Both the position numbers and the translations under genes were made by a program. Below the pieces are notes generated by a model, which had not been told where the DNA came from, did no database searches, and worked only from the letters and a program-made list of their open reading frames with translations. From Sphingopyxis sp. H115 (GTDB lineage Bacteria > Pseudomonadota > Alphaproteobacteria > Sphingomonadales > Sphingomonadaceae), in contig NZ_LNSA01000018.1 in assembly GCF_001468465.1 (NCBI RefSeq), forward strand, positions 1 through 64,000: a stretch of 64,000 nucleotides of DNA. The letters run 5' to 3'. Below are positions 56,275 to 64,000 of the stretch, one piece after another. Each line of letters begins with the position of its first letter. The first letter of the stretch is position 1.

Positions 56275-56300
56275 GTCGGAGAGCCAAATGGCTCTCCGAC
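56275..56300 (+). promoter_or_regulatory. Perfect 11-bp leader hairpin before the autotransporter
   Basis: GTCGGAGAGCC (56275-56285), loop AAAT, GGCTCTCCGAC (56290-56300). It lies 28 bases before the ribosome site. It could protect the message, end early transcripts or be a protein-binding site; no T-run follows, so a simple terminator is unlikely. Confidence 0.5.
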
Positions 56301-56337
56301 GAACCCCTTGCCTTGCCTGTCACGTCAAGGGGGAAAG

Positions 56338-59300
56338 ATGATGTCACGCATTTCCAAGTCACGCCTGCTCGCCACGAGCGCAGTCGTCGGCCTGTCCATC
56401 GGCCAGGTGATTTCGCCCGCCGGAGCCCAGGAATCCTTTGGCATCCACAACGACCAGCCCGAATTGCTGGAAATCGTGGTCGACGAGGATGAGGAAATCG
56501 TAGGCAGCGATATCGGCATCTACGCCGACAACGGCCCCGTCACGGTCGACAACGCCGGCGAGATTCGCGGCAACGGCACCAGCATCGGCAGCATCGACAG
56601 CCGGCCGAGCGGCGGGATCGTCATCGCCCAGCCCGGGTCGAGTGTGACCAACAGCGGGGACATTACGGGCGGTTCCAACGGCATCGCCACCTCATATTTT
56701 TTCAGCGAGGACGAAAATGACGACGAACTGCCGCCCGAAGCGCGCGCAGCGAACACCACTGTCGTCAACACGGGGCTGATCCGCGGCGACGCGGGCACCG
56801 GCGTTGCGCTGGCCGGTGGCGGTAGCGTCACCAACAATGACGGCGTGATCCAGGGCTTCAACGGCGCGCCGGGTAGCGGGGTCAACGGCATCGGCGTCGT
56901 CATTACCGAATTCCCCGACGCCATCGCAGAGGACGTCACGGGCGTCGGCACGGTCACGAACATCGACACGGGCATCATCGAGGGGCAGACCTTTGGCGTC
57001 GTTTTGCAGGGCGGCGGAACGATCAACAACGAGGGCGGCCGGATCCAGGCCACCGGCCAGTTCAACCCGGCTATTCCCGGCGCACAGATTCCCTTCGGGA
57101 TCGTCATGGGCGCGACGCCCGACCAGACCGGGCGGAGCGCGACGCTGAACAACGAGGGCGTCGTCCTCGGCTTTTTCGGCGTGCTCGCGGGCGGCGCGCT
57201 GGAAACGACGACGATCAACAATGAAGGTATTATCAACGGCGCCGCCGGGGCGATCCTGGGACAGTCGAACGGCGAACTGATCGTCAGCAATGGCGAAGGC
57301 GCCGAAATCGCATCGGGCGGCAACGGCATCCAGGCTGGGACGAGCAAGCTCACAGTCGACAACGCGGGCATGATCCGTGGCGATTCGCAGAACGGGATCA
57401 ACATCCTGACGGCCGATGGCGCGATCACCAACAGCGGGACGATCCGCGGCGGGCAGTTCGGGATCGTCACCAATGCGCAGCCGGCGACGCCGCAGGGTCC
57501 GGGGGCGTTCATTGCAGCCAACACCGCGGTGACCAACAGCGGCATGATCCTGGGCAACAATAATGACGCCGTGCGGCTTGTCGGCGGCGGCACGGTGATC
57601 AACAGCGGCGTGATCAGCGGCCTCAATAATGCCCAGTCCGACGGCGTCAACATGTACGCCTATGACGGGCAGGATCCGGCGACCTATGTGTCGAGCGTCA
57701 CGAACAGCGCCGCAGGGCAGATCACCGGCGTGCGCGCCGGCGTCGCCTTGTCTTCGGGTGGCACGGTGGACAATGCTGGTGCGATCGACGGCAACGGCAC
57801 GGGTGTGTTGATCCAGAATGGCGAAGCCCCCCTGACGGGGGCGATCACGAACAGCGGCACGATCAACGGCGTCGCGGGTGACGGCATCGTCGGTTTCGGC
57901 AATCTGGAAAGCTTCTCGGTTGCCAACAGCGGCACGATCGCCGGCGCGTCCGGCGACGGCGTCTATGCATCGATAAACGATGGCACAACGGTCATCGAAA
58001 ACGCCGAAGACGGCACGATCATCGGCGGGGCGTCGGGTGTTCATGCCGAACTCGGCGGGCTCGACCTCACCAACGCAGGCACCATTCATGGCGACGGGGC
58101 CAATCCGGGCTTCGACGCGCCGCCCGACGCGGGCGTCACGATTTCGGGCGGGGTCAGCTCGGTCGTCAACAGCGGCAGCATCACCGGCAACCGCTTCGGC
58201 ATCACGACCGCCAATTATTTCAACCCCGCGACCGGACAGCTTCAGGGCCTCGCGACCGGGACAACCGTGGTCAACAGCGGCACCATTTACGGATATAACG
58301 ACGATGGCGTGCGTCTGATCGGCGGCGGCAGCGTGACGAACAGCGGCGAGATCGGCGGCCAGATCGACGCCTTCGCCGATGGCGTGTCGATGTTCGCCTA
58401 TACCGACCAGGCGAACGAGGATTATAGCGCGCTCGTTACCAACGAGAGCGCGGGGCGGATCATTGGCGTCCGCTTCGGCGTCATCCTGTCGGGCGGCGGC
58501 GATGTCGTGAACGATGGCGAAATCATCGGCGCGTCGGGCGGTGTCTATGTCCAGGGTACCGCACTCAACACCGACCCCAACGAAGAGCGCAGCGGGCTCA
58601 CTGCAAACGTCGTCAACCGCGGCACGATTATCGGACTCGGCGATTTCGGCGGCACGGGCACCGACGGCTATGGCGTCGGTTTCGGTAGCGACATGTCGAC
58701 CGCAACGCTGGTCAACAGCGGCACGATCAGCAGTGAATATGCCGAGGGCGTCAGCCACGGCTCGCTCGCCGACCTCAGCGTGACCAACGAAGAAGGCGGG
58801 GTCATCACCGGCGCCACATCGGGCATATACAGCGGCGCGGGCGGCACGCTCGCGGTCGATAATGCGGGCACCATCCGCGGTAACGGCACCTATGACGGCT
58901 TTGCCGCACCGCCCGACGCCGGAATCACCATCGGCACCGCGGCGTCGAGCGTGACCAACAGCGGCACCATTTCGGGCGCGAGCGCGGGTATCACCACCGC
59001 TTCGCTGTTCGACGAGGAGGCCGGCGCGCTCGTCGGTCTCGCCATCGGCACCCAGGTGACTAACAGCGGCACGATCCTGGGCGAGGCGAACGACGGCGTG
59101 CGCCTGATCGGGGGCGGCACCGTCACCAACAGCGGATCGATCCGCGGCGAGGGCACCACCTTCTCCGACGGCATCTCGATGTATGCCTTCACCGATCAGG
59201 CGAACGAGGATTTCGGCGCCTCGGTCGTCAATGCCGAAGGCGGCGATATCAGCGGGACGCGTTTCGGGATCATCCTGTCGGGCGGCGGGGCGGTAGAGAA

Positions 59301-62244
59301 TGCCGGCGACATCACTGGCGCCGATGGCGGGATGTTCATCCAGGGCACCGCGATCAACACCGACCCGGGCGAGGATCGCAGTGGGCTGACTGCCAGCCTC
59401 GTCAACAGCGGCACCATCACCGGCACCCGCGACGACGGCCTCAACGGCTACGGCGTCGGCTTCGGCAGCGATCTTTCGACCGCAACACTCGACAACAGCG
59501 GCACGATCACCAGCGTGGCGGGGACTGGCGTGTTCCACGGCACGCTCGGCGACGTGACGATCAACAACAGCGCAAGCGGGGTGATCGAGGGCGAGGCCTA
59601 TGGCGTCTTTGCCAGCGGCGAAGGCACGCTCGACCTGATTAATGCCGGTACGATCCAGAGCGCCGGAACGGGCGTCGAATCGACGGCGGCGCCGACCAGC
59701 CTCGTCAACAGCGGCACCATCACCGGCGGCAACGGCGTCGCGGCGCTGCTCGGTGCATTCGACGACATGGTGACGCTGAAGACCGGCAGCGCGATTTCGG
59801 GCCTCGTCGATGCCGGCGACGGCGTCGATACGCTGACGCTCGACGGCGACGTCCTCGAGCTGACCCAGGCGCAGCGGCTTACGGCAGCCAGCGGCTTCGA
59901 GACGCTGGATGTCGCGGCGGGATATTGGTCGACGTCGGGATATGTCGGCGAATTCGGCAATGTCGCGATCGCCGAGAGCGGCGCGCTCCAGGTCAACGAG
60001 GTCGATCTGGGCGACGGCGACACCTCCTCGCCGATCCTCACCTCGAACGTGCGGACCGACGGCCTGCTCGTGCTCAACTTCGGTACCGACGAAACCGTCT
60101 CGGCGCTCGATGAACTGACGATCGACGGGGCGGGGCAGTTGCAGCTGATCGGCGATGCCGTGTTCACCGTCGATACCGCGAACATCGCGCACACCGGCGG
60201 CACGATCATCTCGAACGGCGGGCTGGTGCTGACCGGGGTGCTTCAGGGCGACGTCAAGACCGAGGGCAATGGCTTTTTCGAGCTGGGTGTCGGCGGGACC
60301 GAGGGCAGCTTTGCGGGCAATATCGTCAACGACGGCCGGTTCGTGTTCAACCGGTCCGACGATTATGATTTCCTTGGCGCCTTTTCGGGCAGCGGCACGC
60401 TCGACAAGAAGGGCGACGGCGTCCTGACCTTCATGGGCGACTATGCCTTTCAGGGCGTGACGAACATCCTCGGCGGATCGGTGCGGATCGGCGGTATGAT
60501 CGACCCGGAGACCAGTTTCGACCTCGGCGAAGGCGGCATGCTCGACATTACGGGCAACGACCAGACCATCGGCGGGCTCGAAGGCGACGAGGGCGCGAGC
60601 GTCGTGATCGGCGAAAACCAGCTGACCGTCGCGCAGACCGGGAACTCCGAATTCGGTGGCGACATTTCGGGCGAGGGCAGCCTGGTCAAGGAAGGCGAGG
60701 GGACGCTCAACTTGACTGGCGACAGCAGCTATACCGGCCCGACCGCGGTCAATGGCGGCACGCTCGCGGTCAACGGTTCGATCGTGTCACCGGTCACGGT
60801 CAACAGCGGCGGCACGCTCGGCGGCAACGGCAGCGTGGGTTCGACGACGGTCGGCGACGGCGGCACGCTTGCGCCGGGCAATTCGATCGGCCAACTGACG
60901 GTCAACGGCGATCTCGCCTTTGCCGCCGGCTCGACCTACGAAGTCGAAGTCAACGCCGCGGGCGAGGCTGACCGCCTCGACGCCACCGGCGCGGTCACGA
61001 TCGACAGCACGGCGAGCGTCGCCGTCCTCGCCGAGAATGGCGAATATAACGGGCGGACCGACTATGTGATCCTGACCGGCGCGGGCGGCATCACTGGCAC
61101 CTTCGGGACGGTGACGAGCGATCTTGCCTTTCTCGACCCGCTGTTGCGATACAGCACGAATTCGGTGACGCTGTCGCTCTATCGCAACGACATCGATTTC
61201 GCCGATATCGCGGTCGGCTTCAACCAGGCGAGCGTGGCGACCACGGTCCAGGCGCTCGGGGCGGACAACCCGCTCTACGAAGCGGTGCTGGTCCAGAATG
61301 CCGCGACCGCGCAGGCAAGCTTCGGCGATCTGTCGGGCGAAATCCTCGCCAGTTCGCTCAGCGGCCTGACCGACGACAGCCGGCATCTGCGCAATAGCCT
61401 GATGGGGATGAAAGCACCCGAGGAAGGCGGCGCCTTCGTCTGGGGCTCAGCCTTCGGCAGCTGGGGCGATTTCGATGCCAACCGCAGCAACTTCGCGATG
61501 GACACCGATCACAAGGGCCTGATCGCAGGGGTCGGCATCGGCGGCAACGGCTTCGCCGCGGCGCTTTCGGCAGGGATCGGCAGTTCGGATTTCCGTTTCG
61601 ACAGCCGCAATGACCGGGCCGAGGTCGACAGCAAATATCTTGCCGCGCACGCCACCTATGGCAGCGGCGAGGGGCTGCGTGGTACCGTCGGGGTCAGCTA
61701 TGCCTGGCACGATATCGACAGCAGTCGGGGCATCGCGGGCGCACCGCTCGCGCAGACGCTGACGTCGACGCGCGACGCCGACACGCTGCAGGTCTTTGGC
61801 GAAATCGGGTACGACATCGTCACCGGCAGCATGGCGATCACGCCCTTCGCCCGGCTGGCGCATGTCGACACCGGCAGCGATGCCTTTGCCGAAACTGGCG
61901 GCAATGCGGCGCTGACGGTCGGCAAGGCCGATCAGAAGACGACCTTCTTCAGCCTTGGCGCGCGGGCGCAGTTCAATGCAGGCAAACCGGGCTTCCAGCC
62001 CTATGTCTCGGCCGCATGGAACCGCGCATCCGGCGACCGTGGCGCGCCGATCGTGTCGCGCTTCACAACCGGCGGACCGGCGTTCGATATCCTTGGCACC
62101 GCGATCCCCAAAAATTCGGCCGAGGTCGAAGCCGGTTTCGAATTCACCTCGGGCCTGTTCCGGCTCGGTGCCGCCTATACGGGCACGCTGGCATCGGATC
62201 GCAACGCCCATGGTGCAAGGGTTACTGCGCGCATCGCTTTCTGA
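56338..62244 (+). CDS. Giant autotransporter adhesin with tandem repeat passenger
   Basis: 1968 residues. Signal peptide (residues 1-34, ending SPAGAQE), then a beta-helix passenger full of NSGTI.G-type repeats (for example TNSGTIRGG, VNSGTITGG). Four large modules of about 245-265 residues repeat in tandem (starting near residues 98, 361, 604 and 867); the last two are the most alike, both with PPDAG, DDGVRLIGGG, YTDQANED-like and DRSGLTA segments. Autotransporter-associated repeats (about 1354-1500, GEGTLNLTGDSSYTG, APGNSIGQL) precede the C-terminal barrel (about 1696-1968, ending in TARIAF). Probably a surface adhesin; module identity is from reading. Confidence 0.92.
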   Translation: MMSRISKSRLLATSAVVGLSIGQVISPAGAQESFGIHNDQPELLEIVVDEDEEIVGSDIGIYADNGPVTVDNAGEIRGNGTSIGSIDSRPSGGIVIAQPGSSVTNSGDITGGSNGIATSYFFSEDENDDELPPEARAANTTVVNTGLIRGDAGTGVALAGGGSVTNNDGVIQGFNGAPGSGVNGIGVVITEFPDAIAEDVTGVGTVTNIDTGIIEGQTFGVVLQGGGTINNEGGRIQATGQFNPAIPGAQIPFGIVMGATPDQTGRSATLNNEGVVLGFFGVLAGGALETTTINNEGIINGAAGAILGQSNGELIVSNGEGAEIASGGNGIQAGTSKLTVDNAGMIRGDSQNGINILTADGAITNSGTIRGGQFGIVTNAQPATPQGPGAFIAANTAVTNSGMILGNNNDAVRLVGGGTVINSGVISGLNNAQSDGVNMYAYDGQDPATYVSSVTNSAAGQITGVRAGVALSSGGTVDNAGAIDGNGTGVLIQNGEAPLTGAITNSGTINGVAGDGIVGFGNLESFSVANSGTIAGASGDGVYASINDGTTVIENAEDGTIIGGASGVHAELGGLDLTNAGTIHGDGANPGFDAPPDAGVTISGGVSSVVNSGSITGNRFGITTANYFNPATGQLQGLATGTTVVNSGTIYGYNDDGVRLIGGGSVTNSGEIGGQIDAFADGVSMFAYTDQANEDYSALVTNESAGRIIGVRFGVILSGGGDVVNDGEIIGASGGVYVQGTALNTDPNEERSGLTANVVNRGTIIGLGDFGGTGTDGYGVGFGSDMSTATLVNSGTISSEYAEGVSHGSLADLSVTNEEGGVITGATSGIYSGAGGTLAVDNAGTIRGNGTYDGFAAPPDAGITIGTAASSVTNSGTISGASAGITTASLFDEEAGALVGLAIGTQVTNSGTILGEANDGVRLIGGGTVTNSGSIRGEGTTFSDGISMYAFTDQANEDFGASVVNAEGGDISGTRFGIILSGGGAVENAGDITGADGGMFIQGTAINTDPGEDRSGLTASLVNSGTITGTRDDGLNGYGVGFGSDLSTATLDNSGTITSVAGTGVFHGTLGDVTINNSASGVIEGEAYGVFASGEGTLDLINAGTIQSAGTGVESTAAPTSLVNSGTITGGNGVAALLGAFDDMVTLKTGSAISGLVDAGDGVDTLTLDGDVLELTQAQRLTAASGFETLDVAAGYWSTSGYVGEFGNVAIAESGALQVNEVDLGDGDTSSPILTSNVRTDGLLVLNFGTDETVSALDELTIDGAGQLQLIGDAVFTVDTANIAHTGGTIISNGGLVLTGVLQGDVKTEGNGFFELGVGGTEGSFAGNIVNDGRFVFNRSDDYDFLGAFSGSGTLDKKGDGVLTFMGDYAFQGVTNILGGSVRIGGMIDPETSFDLGEGGMLDITGNDQTIGGLEGDEGASVVIGENQLTVAQTGNSEFGGDISGEGSLVKEGEGTLNLTGDSSYTGPTAVNGGTLAVNGSIVSPVTVNSGGTLGGNGSVGSTTVGDGGTLAPGNSIGQLTVNGDLAFAAGSTYEVEVNAAGEADRLDATGAVTIDSTASVAVLAENGEYNGRTDYVILTGAGGITGTFGTVTSDLAFLDPLLRYSTNSVTLSLYRNDIDFADIAVGFNQASVATTVQALGADNPLYEAVLVQNAATAQASFGDLSGEILASSLSGLTDDSRHLRNSLMGMKAPEEGGAFVWGSAFGSWGDFDANRSNFAMDTDHKGLIAGVGIGGNGFAAALSAGIGSSDFRFDSRNDRAEVDSKYLAAHATYGSGEGLRGTVGVSYAWHDIDSSRGIAGAPLAQTLTSTRDADTLQVFGEIGYDIVTGSMAITPFARLAHVDTGSDAFAETGGNAALTVGKADQKTTFFSLGARAQFNAGKPGFQPYVSAAWNRASGDRGAPIVSRFTTGGPAFDILGTAIPKNSAEVEAGFEFTSGLFRLGAAYTGTLASDRNAHGARVTARIAF

Positions 62245-62278
62245 TCACGCGACCCGATCGGAAGCGATTCTCGTGGGG

Positions 62279-62312
62279 AGAGGCCGAGGTGACATGCGTC
62301 GCCTCGGCCTCT
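62279..62312 (+). terminator. Hairpin after the autotransporter
   Basis: AGAGGCCGAGG (62279-62289) pairs perfectly with CCTCGGCCTCT (62302-62312) around a 12-base loop, 34 bases after the stop. Only TCC follows, so there is no U-tract; a Rho-independent terminator of weak type or a message stabiliser. Confidence 0.55.
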
Positions 62313-62424
62313 TCCGTCTGCCAGCGCGATCACACCCGGCCTGCCGCGTCTCGTCGCGCACATCACGGATCGCGTTGTCGCGCACGGTTTCAAGTCGTCC
62401 GCTTAGGAGGCGGACGGGTTCGGG

Positions 62425-62450
62425 GGAACGGTGGCACGCGCCGCAGCGTT
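62425..62450 (+). promoter_or_regulatory. EcfG (general stress sigma) promoter of the antiporter gene
   Basis: GGAAC (62425-62429), 17 bases, CGTT (62447-62450) fits the EcfG consensus. The expected start near 62457 gives a leader of about 26 bases containing the AGGA ribosome site, a tidy arrangement for a real promoter. Confidence 0.7.
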
Positions 62451-62482
62451 TCCTTTGCTCCACGACTGTCATTGCAGGACGG

Positions 62483-63733
62483 ATGAAAGACCAACCCTTC
62501 TTCGATCTCAGCAGCTATCATCTCGGGATGGCGCTTGTCGGGGCGGGTATGATCGCCGCATTCTGGCTCCCGCGTTTTCTGTCCGGACGCGAGCCTGCCG
62601 CATCGGCATTGCTTATCCTGTTCGGCATCGGCGTCCACTGGATATTCCCCGGTATATCGCAGGCGCTCGATCCGCGGCAGGCGCCGCTTTTCTGGGAACT
62701 CTCCAGCGAACTCGCCGTTATCGTCGCCTTGTTCGGCACCGGCATCCGGATCGATAACGTCACCGACTATCGGCGATGGCGGCCGACGATCCGGCTTCTG
62801 GTAATCGCGATGCCGATCACCATAGCGGCAGTCGCTTTCATGGGGTTCGCCTTTGCCGGCATGACGCTTGCCGGCGCACTCCTGCTTGGCGCAGTGTTGG
62901 CACCCACCGACCCCGTGCTTGCCGGGGAAGTGCAAGTGGGACCACCCACCGAAGGGGGCGAGCATCCGGTGCGCTTTGCTCTCACAACCGAGGCGGGGCT
63001 CAACGATGGCCTCGCTTTCCCTTTTGTCTACCTCGGACTGCTGGTGGGGACGACCGGCTTTTCAGCTGCCATGCTGGGCGAATGGCTGTTGCTGGACGTA
63101 TTGTATCGCATCGCTGTGGGCTGTGCCGCGGGTGCCGCCGTCGGCTGGGTGCTGGGACGCGTCCTGTTCGTGATCCCGCGCGGCAATGTTCTCGCCGACA
63201 CGGCATCCGGCCTTTTGGCCATCGCGGGTGTCCTGCTCTGTTATGGGATGACCGAACTTGCCGAAGGCTATGGCTTCATCGCCTGCTTCGTAGCCGGGGT
63301 CGTGCTGCGCCGCGTCGAGGCGGAGCACGCGTTCCATGGCGAGCTCCATGGCTTCAACGAGGCGATCGAGCTCGCGCTTACGGCGCTGCTCCTGATGCTC
63401 ATCGGGGCGACATTTCCTCGCTTGTTCGTCGAACTCGACTGGGCGCATGCCGCGATCGCGCTCGGCCTTCTGTTCGTTGTGCGGCCGCTGGCCGGCTGGG
63501 TCAGCATGCTCCGGACCGAATTACCCCAGGCCGAACGCCTCGTGATCGCCTTTTACGGCATACGGGGCATCGGCTCCATTTACTATCTCGGCTATGCCGC
63601 AAGCCATCTGGAACTGGTGAACGAGGGGTCGCTCTGGGCGACGATCGCGCTCACGATCTTGCTATCCACCATGATTCACGGCTTTACCGCGGGTCCGGTG
63701 GTCGATCATATCGTTCGGCACCGGCAGCGCTAA
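62483..63733 (+). CDS. CPA1-family sodium/proton antiporter
   Basis: 416 residues with about 12 membrane segments. The transport-site motif is APTDPVLAGEV (CPA1 AxTDPxxA), followed by TTEAGLNDGLAFPF (NDG motif) and the arginine-containing FYGIRGIGSIYYLGYA. It would extrude sodium or potassium in exchange for protons. ATG 62483 follows AGGA; the long open frame upstream has no support. An EcfG-type promoter 33 bases upstream suggests induction by salt or general stress. Confidence 0.92.
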   Translation: MKDQPFFDLSSYHLGMALVGAGMIAAFWLPRFLSGREPAASALLILFGIGVHWIFPGISQALDPRQAPLFWELSSELAVIVALFGTGIRIDNVTDYRRWRPTIRLLVIAMPITIAAVAFMGFAFAGMTLAGALLLGAVLAPTDPVLAGEVQVGPPTEGGEHPVRFALTTEAGLNDGLAFPFVYLGLLVGTTGFSAAMLGEWLLLDVLYRIAVGCAAGAAVGWVLGRVLFVIPRGNVLADTASGLLAIAGVLLCYGMTELAEGYGFIACFVAGVVLRRVEAEHAFHGELHGFNEAIELALTALLLMLIGATFPRLFVELDWAHAAIALGLLFVVRPLAGWVSMLRTELPQAERLVIAFYGIRGIGSIYYLGYAASHLELVNEGSLWATIALTILLSTMIHGFTAGPVVDHIVRHRQR

Positions 63734-64000
63734 CCTGGGGGGTAACCCCGTGTCGGCTCACGGGCGATCCAGACGTTTGGACCAGTGGATCATCAAAATT
63801 CGTAAAAAGTAGACGATAGACGTGCCATCTTGGCACGAATTGATAATCCATTCCAATATCGGAACTTTGTGCCTGTAATTCGTTGCACAGGTTCAAAATT
63901 TCCATAGTCTGATGCAAATTAATATTCTCTCATCTCCGTCGTTATTGCGGAGAAATATTATATATCTTTGCTGCCTTATGTGCGGCGAAGGTACCCCATT
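63734..64000. other. AT-rich window end with no clear gene
   Basis: The last 267 bases drop sharply in GC. I see a short hairpin GTGCCA-TCT-TGGCAC (about 63821-63835), GGAAC-N15-CGTT (63861-63884, one base short of an EcfG spacer), and TCTCCG/CGGAGA near 63936-63955 in front of AT-rich sequence. A 77-codon minus-strand frame exists but has no family likeness. This may be the edge of an acquired region or a promoter for a gene beyond the window. Confidence 0.4.

Larger units (their letters stand above)
55992..56337. other. Kinase/autotransporter intergenic region
   Basis: 346 bases between divergent genes. From left: GC-rich, partly inverted sequence around 56040-56068 (GGGCGTGCGC TTCC GCGCGCCC), then an AT-rich spot at 56150-56176 that contains the palindrome described separately, then a leader with a strong hairpin at 56275-56300 and the ribosome site AAGGGGGA. 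No protein gene is seen. Promoters for both genes should lie here. Confidence 0.6.

Noticed and set aside
56692..60192. A 1166-codon open frame antisense to the autotransporter
   Set aside because: It mirrors the GC-rich repeats of the real gene, has no ribosome site or domain, and the plus strand has a signal peptide and barrel.
63861..63884. A fourth EcfG promoter at the window end
   Set aside because: The GGAAC to CGTT spacer is 15 bases, below the usual 16-17, and no gene is visible after it.
63684..63917. A 77-codon minus-strand frame at the window end
   Set aside because: No ribosome site, no family, and it runs into the end of the antiporter gene.

Overview
The window is 64 kb of high-GC chromosomal DNA from an alphaproteobacterium, most likely a sphingomonad close to Sphingopyxis. 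The evidence is the CcrM-type GANTC methylase, XrtA/PEP-CTERM regulatory genes, a 40-residue aa3-oxidase subunit IV beside pntAA, a 530-residue isocitrate lyase divergent from a RamB/ScfR-type regulator, EcfG-type (GGAAC-N16/17-CGTT) promoters, and inverted repeats of a kind I associate with sphingomonad intergenic DNA. The genus is an inference. I saw no rRNA, tRNA, CRISPR array, insertion sequence or phage gene.

Layout. 0-9.5 kb: M20 amidohydrolase, a membrane-anchored LuxR-type regulator, a crotonase, a structured leader followed by YdcH-like and TerC genes, then isocitrate lyase facing its probable XRE regulator. 8-11.4 kb: an HD-GYP phosphodiesterase next to a GGDEF diguanylate cyclase. 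11.4-17.3 kb, mostly minus strand: TonB siderophore receptor, DUF885 hydrolase, AraC regulator and mannose-1-phosphate guanylyltransferase. 17.5-24.2 kb: a tightly packed exopolysaccharide/PEP-CTERM operon (EpsB-type sugar transferase, PrsK, PrsR, PrsT). 24.3-31.6 kb: a low-GC orphan, GntR regulator, nitroreductase, POT peptide transporter, an amidohydrolase pair of which the second looks catalytically dead, NnrU and DUF1003.

31.7-40.3 kb: a low-GC exported orphan, a cysteine-rich Rrf2 regulator facing a small surface protein and a ClpP-like exported protein across an FNR-like site, an HD protein, a PaaG-like crotonase, FKBP isomerase, a general-stress cluster (DUF1328 and a candidate small RNA, each behind an EcfG promoter), an EF-hand protein and an OmpR/EnvZ-type pair. 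40.4-51.5 kb: aldo/keto reductase with a DAACS symporter, glmM, a ThiD-VOC fusion, RNase HII, SDR, ccrM (behind eight GANTC sites), folP, a host-attachment-like protein and an enhancer-binding-type regulator with altered key motifs.

51.7-64 kb: aa3 subunit IV and pntAA without the rest of the transhydrogenase operon, then a self-contained module of NarL-type response regulator, 7TM-DISM kinase and a 1968-residue autotransporter built from four tandem modules, then a CPA1 sodium/proton antiporter with an EcfG promoter. The same ACCC-N11-GGGT palindrome occurs before the response regulator and in the kinase/autotransporter intergenic region, which suggests a dedicated regulatory circuit. The strongest candidates for something undescribed are this autotransporter circuit and the EcfG-driven small RNA at about 37.1 kb.
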